Below, piece after piece: positions 1 through 8,413 of a DNA stretch of 64,000 nucleotides (positions within the stretch are counted from its first letter, which is position 1; each line of letters starts with the position of its first letter). Source of the stretch: Leptodesmis sichuanensis A121 (GTDB taxonomy: Bacteria; Cyanobacteriota; Cyanobacteriia; Leptolyngbyales; Leptolyngbyaceae); contig NZ_CP075171.1 in assembly GCF_021379005.1 (NCBI RefSeq), forward strand, positions 124,001 through 188,000, in the 5' to 3' direction. Below the pieces are notes generated by a model, which saw only the letters and a program-made list of their open reading frames with translations, was not told the origin of the DNA and made no database searches. Position numbers and translations under genes: made by a program.

Positions 1-969
1 GAGATTTCTCAACTGGGATACGATACGTCCAGAGATCTAGAACAAGTGCTGGATCTCTCTGAGCAGAAAATCTTTAATGTGACTCAGGATCGGCCTCAGC
101 AGGGATTGGCGGCAACGGCGGATATTCTCACCCACACCTTCTCCGATATCGAGAGTCGATCGCTGGGCATGGTACTTCCTGGACTCTCCTGTGGCTACTA
201 TGACCTGGATGCTATGACTCAGGGCTTCCAGCGATCGGACTTGATTATTGTGGCAGGTCGCCCCTCAATGGGGAAAACCAGCTTCGTGATGAACATCGCC
301 CGCAATATTGCGGCCTTCCACAAGCTCCCCGTGGCGATTTTCAGCCTGGAAATGTCGAAGGAGCAATTGGTACAACGGCTGCTGGCGAGTGAGGTGCGGA
401 TTGAAAGTGGTCGTTTACGCTCTGGCCGGGTCAGTCAGCAGGAATGGGAACCGCTGGGCCATGCGATCAGTGCCCTCTCTCAACTGCCGATTTTCATTGA
501 TGACACTCCCAATATCAGCGTCAATGAAATGCGCTCTAAATCTCGCCGTCTTCAGGCGGAGCAGGGGGGTGCATTGGGGTTGATTCTGCTGGACTATTTG
601 CAATTGATGGAAGGGGGCGGCGATAACCGGGTTCAGGAACTATCGAAGGTGACGCGATCGCTAAAAGCTCTGGCCCGCGAACTTAGCGTGCCTGTAATCG
701 CCCTCTCTCAGTTAAGTCGCAGCGTAGAATCGCGCACTAACAAACGCCCTATGATGTCGGACTTAAGGGAATCCGGTGCCATTGAACAGGATGCAGACCT
801 GATTATGATGTTGTATCGGGAAGAATATTACATTCCTGACACACCAGATAGGGGAATCGCAGAGGTGATCATCGCAAAGCATCGTAATGGGCCGACGGGC
901 ACAGTAAAACTTCTTTTTGAATCGCAATTCACTCAATTTAGAAACCTTGCAGCATCAAACCGTTTGTGA
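1..969 (+). CDS. dnaB: Replicative DNA helicase DnaB, C-terminal part (5' truncated by window)
   Basis: The frame is open from base 1, so the gene begins upstream of the window and only the last 322 codons are present. The fragment starts just before the linker that joins the N-terminal domain to the RecA-like motor. Walker A (GRPSMGKTS) lies near fragment residues 86-94. Walker B follows in LILLDYLQLMEG, and the sensor/arginine-rich stretch SQLSRSVESR comes after it. DnaB is the hexameric 5'-3' helicase that unwinds DNA at the replication fork. Some cyanobacterial DnaB proteins carry inteins; none interrupts the motor domain here. The C-terminus (FRNLAASNRL) looks natural. Confidence 0.95.
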   Translation, partial: EISQLGYDTSRDLEQVLDLSEQKIFNVTQDRPQQGLAATADILTHTFSDIESRSLGMVLPGLSCGYYDLDAMTQGFQRSDLIIVAGRPSMGKTSFVMNIARNIAAFHKLPVAIFSLEMSKEQLVQRLLASEVRIESGRLRSGRVSQQEWEPLGHAISALSQLPIFIDDTPNISVNEMRSKSRRLQAEQGGALGLILLDYLQLMEGGGDNRVQELSKVTRSLKALARELSVPVIALSQLSRSVESRTNKRPMMSDLRESGAIEQDADLIMMLYREEYYIPDTPDRGIAEVIIAKHRNGPTGTVKLLFESQFTQFRNLAASNRL

Positions 970-1222
970 ATTTGAGTTAGCACTAGCTCAATCAAAGGTT
1001 TTTGAGGAGAATATTTAATTTCAAATCAGCACGTGCGTTACACCTCAGCCGAGCTTTTAGCCAGATTTGATCAATCTGTAGGGAAGCAAGGGGAACAGGG
1101 TGCAGCAGCAAATAACAGCCATCGGGAATCCCTGCCTTCAGGTTGGTGTTTTCCTCCCATGTCTATCAGCATTCTCGCTGTATAGTGGCAATGTAATGAA
1201 CCTTTTGAATGTGAGGCAAACG
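970..1222. other. Spacer between dnaB and the DUF4870 gene
   Basis: About 250 bases without a convincing gene. An upstream in-frame extension of the DUF4870 ORF (from a GTG near 1100) has no family similarity and no good ribosome binding site. I see no strong terminator after dnaB. Confidence 0.5.
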
Positions 1223-1570
1223 ATGCAATCTCAAAGCACTGTTGATATTAGCAAGCGGAAGTTACTGTCGTCCCTGGCTCACGGGTCAATCTTCTTCAGT
1301 GGTTTAGTCGTGTCAATTGGCGTTCCGATCGCTGTAATGGTTGTTTCCGATGATCCAGTTGTGAAGGAGAATGCCAGAGAAGCGATCAACTTTCACTTCA
1401 ACGTCTGGTTATACGGTCTGATCCTGGTTCCCCTTTCCTTTATTACCTTGGGACTGGCGGGTGGTATCTGGTGGTTAGTTCACTGGGGCCTGACTATCTG
1501 GGCAATTATTCATTGTCTCAACGTTCCTGAGCAGCCGTTCCGTTATCCCTTTATCTTCCGGCCCCTTTAA
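1223..1570 (+). CDS. DUF4870 family small membrane protein
   Basis: 115 aa. DUF4870 proteins are small integral membrane proteins of unknown function. The sequence shows the family pattern: an N-terminal KRKLLSSLAHGSIFFSG stretch entering the first hydrophobic segment, a central NAREAINFHFNVWLYG motif, and a second hydrophobic hairpin before a short polar tail. The start at 1223 is chosen because GAGG lies 6 nt upstream and the family N-terminus begins shortly after; the ATG at 1196 is a possible alternative. It stands alone, followed by a structured spacer. Confidence 0.8.
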   Translation: MQSQSTVDISKRKLLSSLAHGSIFFSGLVVSIGVPIAVMVVSDDPVVKENAREAINFHFNVWLYGLILVPLSFITLGLAGGIWWLVHWGLTIWAIIHCLNVPEQPFRYPFIFRPL

Positions 1571-1802
1571 AAGGGAATTGCCCCACAGTCGAGCTACCGC
1601 AGGGCATAGAGGTACAGTTAAACGCTTGTTGTATCCAGTATGACGAAGTCTTGGAGTAATGGTTAGACAGGCTGTGACGATCGTTCGATTGACCCCTGGA
1701 TTTCGTCACCTGTATCTAAAATTGTAACTGGATGCTGGCTCTCAAGCTCTGGGCTTATTCTGAAACTACACTCATGCGCTAAACAAACTGGAAAGCTACA
1801 AG

Positions 1803-1827
1803 AGCAGTCGGGGGCGACTGCTTTTTT
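1803..1827 (+). terminator. Strong intrinsic terminator, GCAGTCG-GGGG-CGACTGC-T6
   Basis: A perfect 8-bp stem (AGCAGTCG with CGACTGCT) with a 4-nt loop is followed by six T on the + strand. It lies 233 nt after the DUF4870 stop, far for a simple gene terminator, with another long hairpin in between (GTGACGA 1674-1680 with TCGTCAC 1703-1709). It could end a long 3' UTR or a separate small RNA. It also overlaps the stop codon of the leftward gene ending at 1826. Confidence 0.75.
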
Positions 1828-2473
1828 ATATGAGAAAAACGTTGAGTAACCAGCCTGTAATTAACCCCGTTAGGGAGACAAGAACCAGCAGCCAAAAAGC
1901 TTGAATGCCGCTCATACCAGCCGTCTGGATATCAATCCGGGCCAGCGCATCGGCAGCCAGGATGGTGAGAATTTGCAGGAACACATGCAGCCAATAGAGA
2001 ATAACAGCCGCCATCCCCGCAATGGTGACGATCGTCAAAAAGGCAACCGCGTCTGATTTAAACCAGCGACTGATAAAGCTGCTAAAGTTGGTCAGCGGAG
2101 AAATAAAAGCCAGCGAGGAAACTAGAATCCAGCCGATCGCCAATAAGCCAATGTGAACGTTGTGCTGGACGATGATGCTGCAAATAGATGCTTTGCGTTC
2201 TGCTGCAGACGCTTGAGTTGCCGCACTTTCAGTGGGTTTGGCAGACTCCGGCAATCCAGTTTCCCCCATTGTAGTTTGAGGTTCACTGGAGGCAGGGGAA
2301 TTAGATGGCTTTACTTGCCGAGGCTCTGCCGATTGATACCAACCCGGCGAAAATCCCCATTCGCACGCAGACTTCAACCAGCCTGGCTGAGTTGTTAACC
2401 CGGACAAATACCAACCAAACCCGGCATAGCAAGCCAGCAACAAAACTAACGATATCCAGGGCAGTCGTTTCAC
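1826..2473 (-). CDS. Conserved membrane protein, function unknown
   Basis: 215 aa. One hydrophobic segment lies at about residues 5-25 (VLLLACYAGFGWYL). A Pro/Ser/Thr/Glu-rich, low-complexity linker (about 50-90) follows, then three to four transmembrane segments (about 105-130, 145-170, 190-212). I recognise no catalytic motif. The architecture suggests a membrane-anchored protein with a flexible soluble linker. The gene is monocistronic on the minus strand and shares its 3' end with the terminator hairpin at 1803-1827. Confidence 0.65.
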   Translation of the reverse strand: MKRLPWISLVLLLACYAGFGWYLSGLTTQPGWLKSACEWGFSPGWYQSAEPRQVKPSNSPASSEPQTTMGETGLPESAKPTESAATQASAAERKASICSIIVQHNVHIGLLAIGWILVSSLAFISPLTNFSSFISRWFKSDAVAFLTIVTIAGMAAVILYWLHVFLQILTILAADALARIDIQTAGMSGIQAFWLLVLVSLTGLITGWLLNVFLI

Positions 2474-2600
2474 AGATAATCCTTGCTCCCGCTGTTAAAT
2501 CAGGCCAACCAGGCTAACCAACCGGATGGTAACGGATTATAAACCTTAGTTCAGCCTAATACTACAGTTGTAGATAGCTAGAATAGGGATATATTCTTGC

Positions 2601-2942
2601 GTGACTCTATCAATTCATTCGATTCAGACGATAGCAGCCACTCCAATTTCAACTGCAGATATCGAGCAATGGGCGACCGAGTTGAATCGACCGCATCAAC
2701 GGTTAGCACCCTGTTGCAAGCAGGTAGAAACAAAACAGCATACTCAGGAGTATCTGCAAGGCTGATTGAGTACGATCGAGCGCAAGAATAGGTGGCAGTT
2801 TGCCGAGCAAGTTGGAGATGCGACTCCCTATGTCATTCAACATCTTTTAGGTCAAACCGTAGGGGACGCTGCTCGTATCCGAGATGAATTGCGGCGCTAC
2901 GGGGTGGAGCACCTGGGACACAAAGGGGCCATAGTGTCAGTT
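2601..2942 (+). pseudogene. IS701-type transposase remnant (N-terminal part, in-frame stop)
   Basis: Reading from the GTG at 2601 gives about 54 codons (with TADIEQWATELNRPHQRLAP and EYLQG), then an in-frame TGA at 2763. The frame continues directly with LSTIERKNRWQFAEQVGDAT, PYVIQHLLGQ and RDELRRYGVEHLG. This matches my knowledge of the N-terminal region of IS701-type transposases (ERKNGWQLAE, QHLLGR, VEHLG). Similarity stops after GAIVSV near 2942, before the first catalytic Asp motif, and the rest is hydrophobic nonsense to 3029. It is a dead, 3'-truncated relic. I did not identify inverted repeats. Confidence 0.75.
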
Positions 2943-3136
2943 TGGCTTGTACAAATCCGTCAGCGACGAGAATTGCAATTTTTTCTGATTAAGTTGTTGT
3001 TGATTTTACTGTTGTTGAGGCATGATTAAATAATTTCCTGAAGACTGCACTTTCAGGTTAAGAAATCATAGCGGTCATTTAGTCTACTGTAAGTGTGAGA
3101 TTCAGTACTGATTAAGTTAAGAATAGGATTTTATAG

Positions 3137-3271
3137 GATGTGTCAGGTGTTAGTCGTAACGCATCAAGCATCCAGGTTAAGCCGTAACATATCCAACTAC
3201 AGTATGTGCAACAATTACATAATGCATCCATACTTAAAGATGATGCGTTACGCTGCGCTAACACATCCTAC
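3137..3271. repeat. Two copies of a dispersed GATGCGTTA...TAACACATC palindromic repeat
   Basis: Copy 1 (3137-3165) begins GATGTGTCAGG and ends CGTAACGCATC. Copy 2 (3242-3271) begins GATGCGTTACGC and ends GCTAACACATCCTAC. Each is an imperfect inverted repeat, and the two lie head to tail in opposite sense. A third copy lies at 10046-10077. The short ORF across this region is produced by the repeats and is not called as a gene. Confidence 0.6.
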
Positions 3272-3330
3272 AGAAGAATCTGCGGAAGAATCAGGAGTTC
3301 TTAAATCTAAGATTCTTAGTACTGAGATTC

Positions 3331-4017
3331 TTAGTACTGATAGTTTAGCGTTAGAGGAGAATTTAGGGTTAGGGTGAGATCAGAGTTGGGATGAATCACA
3401 ATCACCTCAGCTTTATTCCTACCAAAAATTAGTCCTCCCAGAGCACCTGCTCCAGCACCTGCCAGAATTTTGCCGATCGTAATCCGACGGCTGCCTAACA
3501 CACCGGATAGGATCGTTGCGGCTCCTGCTCCGATCGCGGATCCTTTAATCAGCGCATCCCCATTCACACCCGGTTGCACTTCTTGAGTGCGAGTCACCAC
3601 CTCGGAAGCCGCATCCAATCTCAAACGAGTACCATTCCGCAAAATTAGAGTATCAGCAACAAATTGCGAACCATCGCCAACAGGTTGCAACCGCCCGTTA
3701 ATTTGACTGCCCGCCGGAATCAGCAATTGGCCGTTCGAGGAGCGAATATTTCTGGCTAAAGTCAAAGTCAGGGGCACCGTTTCGGTTGGAGCCACCACAA
3801 TTTTTTCCGCTGCGTCATAGCGAACCGGGAGCCGGGTTCCTGCCGGAATCACGACATTGTTCGAATAATTGGGCTGGGACGGAAACAGTTGAGCCACCGA
3901 ATAAGGTACTGTTGCCGAAACTGGAGCCGAGAGCGTCAGGGGAGCGATCGCAGTTGAACCAAAACCTAAAGCCATCAGTAGTGCAACGCCTGCCCGCGAT
4001 CGAGTGAGGTAAACCAT
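3331..4017 (-). CDS. Secreted/envelope protein with glycine-zipper tail, function unknown
   Basis: 228 aa. The N-terminus has a signal-peptide-like hydrophobic core (VALLMALGFGSTAIAPLTLSAP). The middle carries two beta-rich repeats of the type VIPAGTRLPVRYD and LLIPAGSQINGRL, reminiscent of the C-terminal region of TrbI/VirB10-like proteins. The C-terminal third has Gly/Ala-rich hydrophobic segments (AIGAGAATILSGVLG; AGAGAGALGGLIFG) resembling glycine zippers. Start 4017 is chosen because GGGAGA lies upstream and it places the signal peptide at the N-terminus; the frame is open further upstream to 4176 but would overlap the next gene. Function is not assigned. Confidence 0.7.
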   Translation of the reverse strand: MVYLTRSRAGVALLMALGFGSTAIAPLTLSAPVSATVPYSVAQLFPSQPNYSNNVVIPAGTRLPVRYDAAEKIVVAPTETVPLTLTLARNIRSSNGQLLIPAGSQINGRLQPVGDGSQFVADTLILRNGTRLRLDAASEVVTRTQEVQPGVNGDALIKGSAIGAGAATILSGVLGSRRITIGKILAGAGAGALGGLIFGRNKAEVIVIHPNSDLTLTLNSPLTLNYQY

Positions 4018-4100
4018 AAGTCCATCTCCCGAAACCTGTAGAGGTGAAGATAATAAGTTGGACAGGATTACTAAAACAAAAGTTCCAGCGAACCCCATTC

Positions 4101-4511
4101 CTATCTCGATTGCACCGTAGCCGTTGGTTGCGGCGTTGGTTGCGGACTTTGGAGAACGGCAATGGCAAGACTCCAACCCAGAATCAAGCCCAGTCCCCCA
4201 AAGCGGACGATTTGCCAGAAGGGTTCTTTCAGGGTGCTGAGGGAGAACAGGCGGCTTTCCAGGGCCACTTCTAATTCATCCAGTTGGTCTTGAATTTGCT
4301 GTAGTTCAGTTTTCAAAGCAGGAGTTGGGGTCTGCTGGAGTTGGCGCTTTATCTGCTCCTGACGCGCTTGCAGTTCGGTTCGTCGCTGCTGGTCGTGCTG
4401 AATTTGGGCGTAACGGTCTTTCAAGGCCTGGAGCGATCGCTCAACTTCGGCCAGCGTTTGCTCAAACTCCAACTCTTCAGATTGTTGTCCATTGGTATCC
4501 GGTGGGGACAT
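4101..4511 (-). CDS. Coiled-coil protein with one C-terminal transmembrane helix
   Basis: 136 aa. Residues about 10-90 are Gln/Glu/Leu-rich with heptad spacing (FEQTLAEVERSLQALKDRYA; LQQIQDQLDELEVALESRL), predicting a long coiled coil. One hydrophobic helix (IVRFGGLGLILGWSLAIAVL, about 103-122) and a short Pro/Thr tail follow. No enzyme motif. It lies 83 bp upstream of the gene starting at 4017 on the same strand and may be co-transcribed. Tail-anchored topology is inferred. Confidence 0.65.
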   Translation of the reverse strand: MSPPDTNGQQSEELEFEQTLAEVERSLQALKDRYAQIQHDQQRRTELQARQEQIKRQLQQTPTPALKTELQQIQDQLDELEVALESRLFSLSTLKEPFWQIVRFGGLGLILGWSLAIAVLQSPQPTPQPTATVQSR

Positions 4512-4559
4512 AGTACAGTGAGAAATATCGGCACCTCATTAAGGATACCGCCCATTACT

Positions 4560-4859
4560 ATGCTGAACGTTTCTTCTTCCACCTCCACCCCGGATGCAGG
4601 TAAGTCCTATCTTCCAGCCCTGCGACAGGCCAGCACCGAGGAATTGGCTCAGGCATTGATGGAAAAATTAGCGATTACAGACAAGGACTGGCATCGGCTC
4701 AAGGCCAATCGCAAAGCCAGAGCCAGCGAACAGGTGGCCGCCGCCCTGGTACTGCTACTGAAAGATCAACCCGATGCAGCCTTGCCTAGACTGCAACAGG
4801 CGATCGGCTGGCTGGATCGTTCGATCTCGGCTCCTCCCTGTCCGACACATGGGAAATAA
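4560..4859 (+). CDS. Small conserved cyanobacterial protein (DUF6439-like)
   Basis: 99 aa, with ATG at 4560 just after the divergent coiled-coil gene. It is soluble and mostly helical: EELAQALMEKLAITDKDWHRL, then KARASEQVAAALVLLL and AALPRLQQAIGWLDRSI. The pattern resembles a small cyanobacterial family of unknown function (DUF6439, from memory and not verified). Short divergent spacing (48 bp) to 4511 suggests a shared promoter region. Confidence 0.65.
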   Translation: MLNVSSSTSTPDAGKSYLPALRQASTEELAQALMEKLAITDKDWHRLKANRKARASEQVAAALVLLLKDQPDAALPRLQQAIGWLDRSISAPPCPTHGK

Positions 4860-4954
4860 GAGGGTGGGGTAGAGGGGTGGAGAAGGAAGGAGCCGCTAAT
4901 GACAAAGGACAAATGCCTGATGAGCAATGACCATCTGTCCTCCGCCTTCTGTTT

Positions 4955-5239
4955 TTAATTCTCTTCTTCCTGAATCTCGTCCTGTTTGGGCAGGGGCACC
5001 AGATGGAAGGCATTCATCGGGTTAGAGGAATGTTGAGCGGTAGTGGTAATGGCTGTACTCACCCCGTTCATACTACTGGGAGTTTGTAGAGCACTGGCCA
5101 CGGGATGATACAACACGGTCATTAAACAAGAGCAACCCGCCAGAAGTAGCAGATCCAGTTCTTTACTGGTTGGCTTCCGCCAATGCATACGACGGGCACA
5201 GTGGGGGGAATTGACTGAATTGGGGTGTCTATGTGACAT
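4955..5239 (-). CDS. Small single-pass membrane protein, unknown
   Basis: 94 aa. Start 5239 is chosen because GAGG sits 6 nt upstream; longer in-frame starts at 5245 or 5287 are possible. A His/Arg-rich N-terminus precedes one hydrophobic helix (LDLLLLAGCSCLMTVLY) and a Ser/Thr-rich then acidic tail ending DEIQEEEN. No family recognised. Its reality rests on the ribosome binding site and the plausible membrane topology. Confidence 0.5.
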   Translation of the reverse strand: MSHRHPNSVNSPHCARRMHWRKPTSKELDLLLLAGCSCLMTVLYHPVASALQTPSSMNGVSTAITTTAQHSSNPMNAFHLVPLPKQDEIQEEEN

Positions 5240-5496
5240 TCTCATCCTCTCTTTACAGTAGCTATTGAGGAGCGCAATAGCCGTCAAAAACCTGAATCAT
5301 CCTAGCGCTTAGAAGAAAATTCAGTGCTCAAACGAAATGGTTCCTTAGTATATCTCTACTTTCCCTTTAGACTTCCCAGAAAAAATCTGGTTCCTGCAAA
5401 AGTTCTGCGAGAATTAGGCAGGAGTCAGTCGTTGCTCCGAGCCTTCCCAACGACCAGGACGACTGACCTTGATGAAATTGAATGGACTAGAGAACT

Positions 5497-7185
5497 ATGT
5501 CAGAGAATTGGAGAAGCCAGGTTATTACTCAGGGTGTGCAGCGATCGCCCAACCGTGCCATGTTGCGGGCGGTCGGGTTTGGAGATGAGGATTTCACAAA
5601 ACCGATCGTCGGAGTCGCCAGCGCTTACAGCACAATTACACCCTGCAATATGGGAATTGCGGCCCTGGCGGCTCAGGCTGAGGATGGGATACGGGCAACA
5701 GGCGGAATGCCCCAGATTTTTGGCACGATTACCGTCAGCGATGGAATTTCCATGGGCACAGAAGGGATGAAATACTCCCTGGTCTCGCGGGATGTGATTG
5801 CCGATTCGATCGAGACCGCCTGCAATGCCCAGAGTATGGATGGAGTGCTGGCGATCGGCGGCTGTGACAAAAATATGCCAGGAGCCATGATTGCAATGGC
5901 TCGCATGAATATTCCCGCTATTTTTGTCTACGGCGGAACCATTAAACCGGGACATCTGGAAGGGGAAGATTTGACGATCGTCAGTGCCTTTGAAGCCGTG
6001 GGTCAGTACAGTGCCGGACGGATTGATGAAGTACGCCTCATGTCTGTAGAACGAAATGCCTGCCCAGGAGCCGGATCCTGCGGTGGGATGTATACAGCCA
6101 ACACCATGTCCTCGGCGTTTGAAGCGATGGGCATGAGTTTGATGTATTCCTCCACGATGGCCGCTGAAGATCCCGAAAAGGCAGAAAACACTGCCCTGGC
6201 CGGAAAGGTGCTGGTCGAAGCGATTCGCAAAAATTTGCGACCTCGCGACATCATTACTCGCAAGTCAATCGAAAATGCGATCGCGGTAATTATGGCAGTA
6301 GGTGGCTCTACCAATGCCGTCCTGCACTTTCTGGCGATCGCTCACTCAGCGGGAGTGCCCCTCACCCTGGACGACTTTGAGATGATTCGGGAACGGGTAC
6401 CCGTCCTATGCGATCTCAAACCATCCGGTCGCTATGTGGCAACGGATCTGCACAAGGCTGGCGGCATTCCCCAGGTGATGAAAATGTTACTGAATCACGG
6501 CTTGATTCACGGCGACTGTATCACCATTACTGGAGAAACGATCGCGGAACGCTTGAAAGACGTACCGGATGAACCCCGTCCTGACCAGGATGTCATTCGT
6601 CCCTGGAACAACCCCATGTACACCAGCGGCCACCTGGCAATCCTCAAGGGAAATCTTGCCTCCGAAGGGGCGGTTGCCAAGATTACAGGCGTTAAAAACC
6701 CGGAAATTACTGGCCCTGCCCGCGTCTTCGAGTCGGAAGAGGAGTGTCTGGACGCAATTCTGGCTGGCAAAATTAATGCGGGCGATGTGATTGTGATCCG
6801 CTATGAAGGGCCAAAAGGTGGGCCAGGAATGCGGGAAATGCTGGCTCCTACTTCGGCCATTATCGGAGCCGGATTGGGTGATTCCGTGGGTCTGATTACC
6901 GATGGCCGTTTCTCCGGGGGCACCTACGGCATGGTGGTCGGTCATGTGGCTCCCGAAGCTTACGTCGGTGGCACGATCGCCCTGGTTCAGGAAGGCGACT
7001 CGATCACCATCGATGCCCACGCCCGCCTGTTGCAGCTCAACGTTGCGCCGGAAGAACTGGAACGTCGTCGCGCCGCATGGCAACCCCCACAGCCTCGCTA
7101 TACCTCTGGTGTACTGGCCAAATACGCCAGCCTCGTTTCCACCAGCAGCCTGGGAGCCGTGACGGATTTAAACCTCAAACTTTAA
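5497..7185 (+). CDS. ilvD: Dihydroxy-acid dehydratase
   Basis: 562 aa, full family length. IlvD removes water from 2,3-dihydroxy-isovalerate and -methylvalerate to give the 2-keto acids in branched-chain amino acid synthesis. It is a cytosolic Fe-S enzyme. Visible motifs are [16 protein letters not shown] (cluster cysteine), [16 protein letters not shown] (cluster cysteines) and [11 protein letters not shown] near the C-terminus. The start [11 protein letters not shown] matches the usual short N-terminus before the [10 protein letters not shown] block. It is monocistronic, with a long-armed inverted repeat just after the stop. Confidence 0.97.
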   Translation: MSENWRSQVITQGVQRSPNRAMLRAVGFGDEDFTKPIVGVASAYSTITPCNMGIAALAAQAEDGIRATGGMPQIFGTITVSDGISMGTEGMKYSLVSRDVIADSIETACNAQSMDGVLAIGGCDKNMPGAMIAMARMNIPAIFVYGGTIKPGHLEGEDLTIVSAFEAVGQYSAGRIDEVRLMSVERNACPGAGSCGGMYTANTMSSAFEAMGMSLMYSSTMAAEDPEKAENTALAGKVLVEAIRKNLRPRDIITRKSIENAIAVIMAVGGSTNAVLHFLAIAHSAGVPLTLDDFEMIRERVPVLCDLKPSGRYVATDLHKAGGIPQVMKMLLNHGLIHGDCITITGETIAERLKDVPDEPRPDQDVIRPWNNPMYTSGHLAILKGNLASEGAVAKITGVKNPEITGPARVFESEEECLDAILAGKINAGDVIVIRYEGPKGGPGMREMLAPTSAIIGAGLGDSVGLITDGRFSGGTYGMVVGHVAPEAYVGGTIALVQEGDSITIDAHARLLQLNVAPEELERRRAAWQPPQPRYTSGVLAKYASLVSTSSLGAVTDLNLKL

Positions 7186-7193
7186 GGCCAGGA

Positions 7194-7251
7194 AACCGGG
7201 TTGCTGACCTAAAAGCACGGCACCATCCGCTAAATTACAAGCAACCTGGTT
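7194..7251. terminator. Inverted repeat downstream of ilvD, overlapping the convergent gene's 3' end
   Basis: AACCGGGTTGCT (7194-7205) pairs with AGCAACCTGGTT (7240-7251), 12 bp with one G-U, and TTTTT follows on the + strand. The loop is long (34 nt). The right arm encodes the last codons of the leftward Lin0512 gene (PGCL), so the structure uses coding DNA of its neighbour. It is probably a terminator for ilvD. The long loop lowers confidence. Confidence 0.5.
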
Positions 7252-7609
7252 TTTCCACTAATACAGTGACGGCAGCGACCGCGATTAGCATTTCGTCGTT
7301 TTTGTCATTCAGAGATGCGATCGCTCGTCCCTGAACAATCATCCCCCCGGCTTCTACTTTCAGGCTTTTGCGACCAAAGGGCAGAACGGCCAGCACTTCT
7401 GCTTCTCTTACCTGCTCTGGGTAGGGCACCGCCACCTGCACTTCCACAACCATGTCATTGGGATGCTCCAACCCTGCCACTTCCCAAATTCCCGGCAGCG
7501 CATTGTGAGCGATCGCATTTCTTACGGCCCGTGCCGCCGCGATCGTCGGTTCCTGCCCATGCTGGTCAATCCCCATGCCCATCTCAATAATGAATCGCTT
7601 CAAACCCAT
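7235..7609 (-). CDS. Lin0512 family conserved protein
   Basis: 124 aa, soluble. The sequence LKRFIIEMGMGIDQHGQEPT, then AARAVRNAIAHNALPGIWE and VEVQVAVPYPEQV, matches what I know of the Lin0512 family (cyclohydrolase-fold-like small protein of unknown function). Start 7609 is preferred because GGAGGG lies 6 nt upstream; the longer ORF to 7630 would add MGEGGKV. It converges on ilvD. The biochemical role is unknown. Confidence 0.8.
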   Translation of the reverse strand: MGLKRFIIEMGMGIDQHGQEPTIAAARAVRNAIAHNALPGIWEVAGLEHPNDMVVEVQVAVPYPEQVREAEVLAVLPFGRKSLKVEAGGMIVQGRAIASLNDKNDEMLIAVAAVTVLVEKPGCL

Positions 7610-7671
7610 CACTTTCCCTCCTTCTCCCATTCAGTCCAGGATTGAAACGCTTAATTTTGAATTTTTGATTC

Positions 7672-8247
7672 CTACTTTCCTCCTCCTGGTGCCCAGTTCT
7701 GGAAGCCTTCTAAATGGCTCCAATAGGCCATATATCCTGTTTGTGCCCAAATCAGAGCAGCTAACAGGAGTACAATAGTACCTACAATGCGCCAGGTGCG
7801 GTTACGCTGCAGTGGCCAGAGGGTGGGAAAGGCGCACACGCCACCCAATCCCGTCAGGATAAAGCCGATTCCGGTAATTAAGGGTTGTTTGGTCAGTCCC
7901 AAATTCATCAGACGCAGACCGACAACGATCGCCGTCCAGCCTGCAAAGAAGGCATAAATTGCCAGGGTAAATAATTCCCAGCCCTGCGCCAGGCTGATTG
8001 ATGCGCCGACAAACAGAATCCCAAACAAAACACTGGTTTCGCCAAATGCGATATTGAAACTACCGGGAACAGGCCAGGTAAAGATCATGTGCAGTCCAGT
8101 TGCGAGAGCGATCGCACCTGTGATGCCAAAACCCGGCACCCAGCGAGACGGCTTGGGATCATCGAGTCCGGCATAGACAAAATAGGCCAGCAGAACCAGT
8201 CCTGCGACCATATTGATCAGCATCAGGGTGATGTAGTCGATGAACAT
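7672..8247 (-). CDS. DUF981 family multi-pass membrane protein
   Basis: 191 aa with about six transmembrane segments (ITLMLINMVAGLVLLAYFV; FGETSVLFGILFVGASI; ELFTLAIYAFFAGWTAIVVG; LITGIGFILTGLGGV; IVGTIVLLLAALIWAQTGY). The spacing and the HMIFTWPVPGSFNIAFGE block fit DUF981. The start at 8247 places the first helix at the N-terminus; the open frame to 8322 adds an unrelated Pro-rich leader. No function known. Confidence 0.75.
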   Translation of the reverse strand: MFIDYITLMLINMVAGLVLLAYFVYAGLDDPKPSRWVPGFGITGAIALATGLHMIFTWPVPGSFNIAFGETSVLFGILFVGASISLAQGWELFTLAIYAFFAGWTAIVVGLRLMNLGLTKQPLITGIGFILTGLGGVCAFPTLWPLQRNRTWRIVGTIVLLLAALIWAQTGYMAYWSHLEGFQNWAPGGGK

Positions 8248-8413
8248 GGGAAGTGGGGGGTGAATGGTGGATAGTGGATAGATCGGCTGGGTAGGAGCGG
8301 GTTTGTCTGTCAGGTTGGGCACCCTCTAGGCCGATGTCTAGAAACCCGCTCGTACAGGTCATTGGAGGAATTTTGGATGTGCGATTTAGGCAAGGCTGAT
8401 TCCCAACCAGCCT

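Noticed and set aside
3138-3377. 79-aa ORF
   Set aside because: It is made of palindromic repeat copies and short direct repeats and has no protein-like features.
4018-4176. Extended start of the leftward envelope protein
   Set aside because: It would overlap the coiled-coil gene and bury the signal peptide; a ribosome binding site supports 4017.
5324-5770. 148-aa ORF overlapping the ilvD start
   Set aside because: Its second half is ilvD in another frame; the first half has no coding features.
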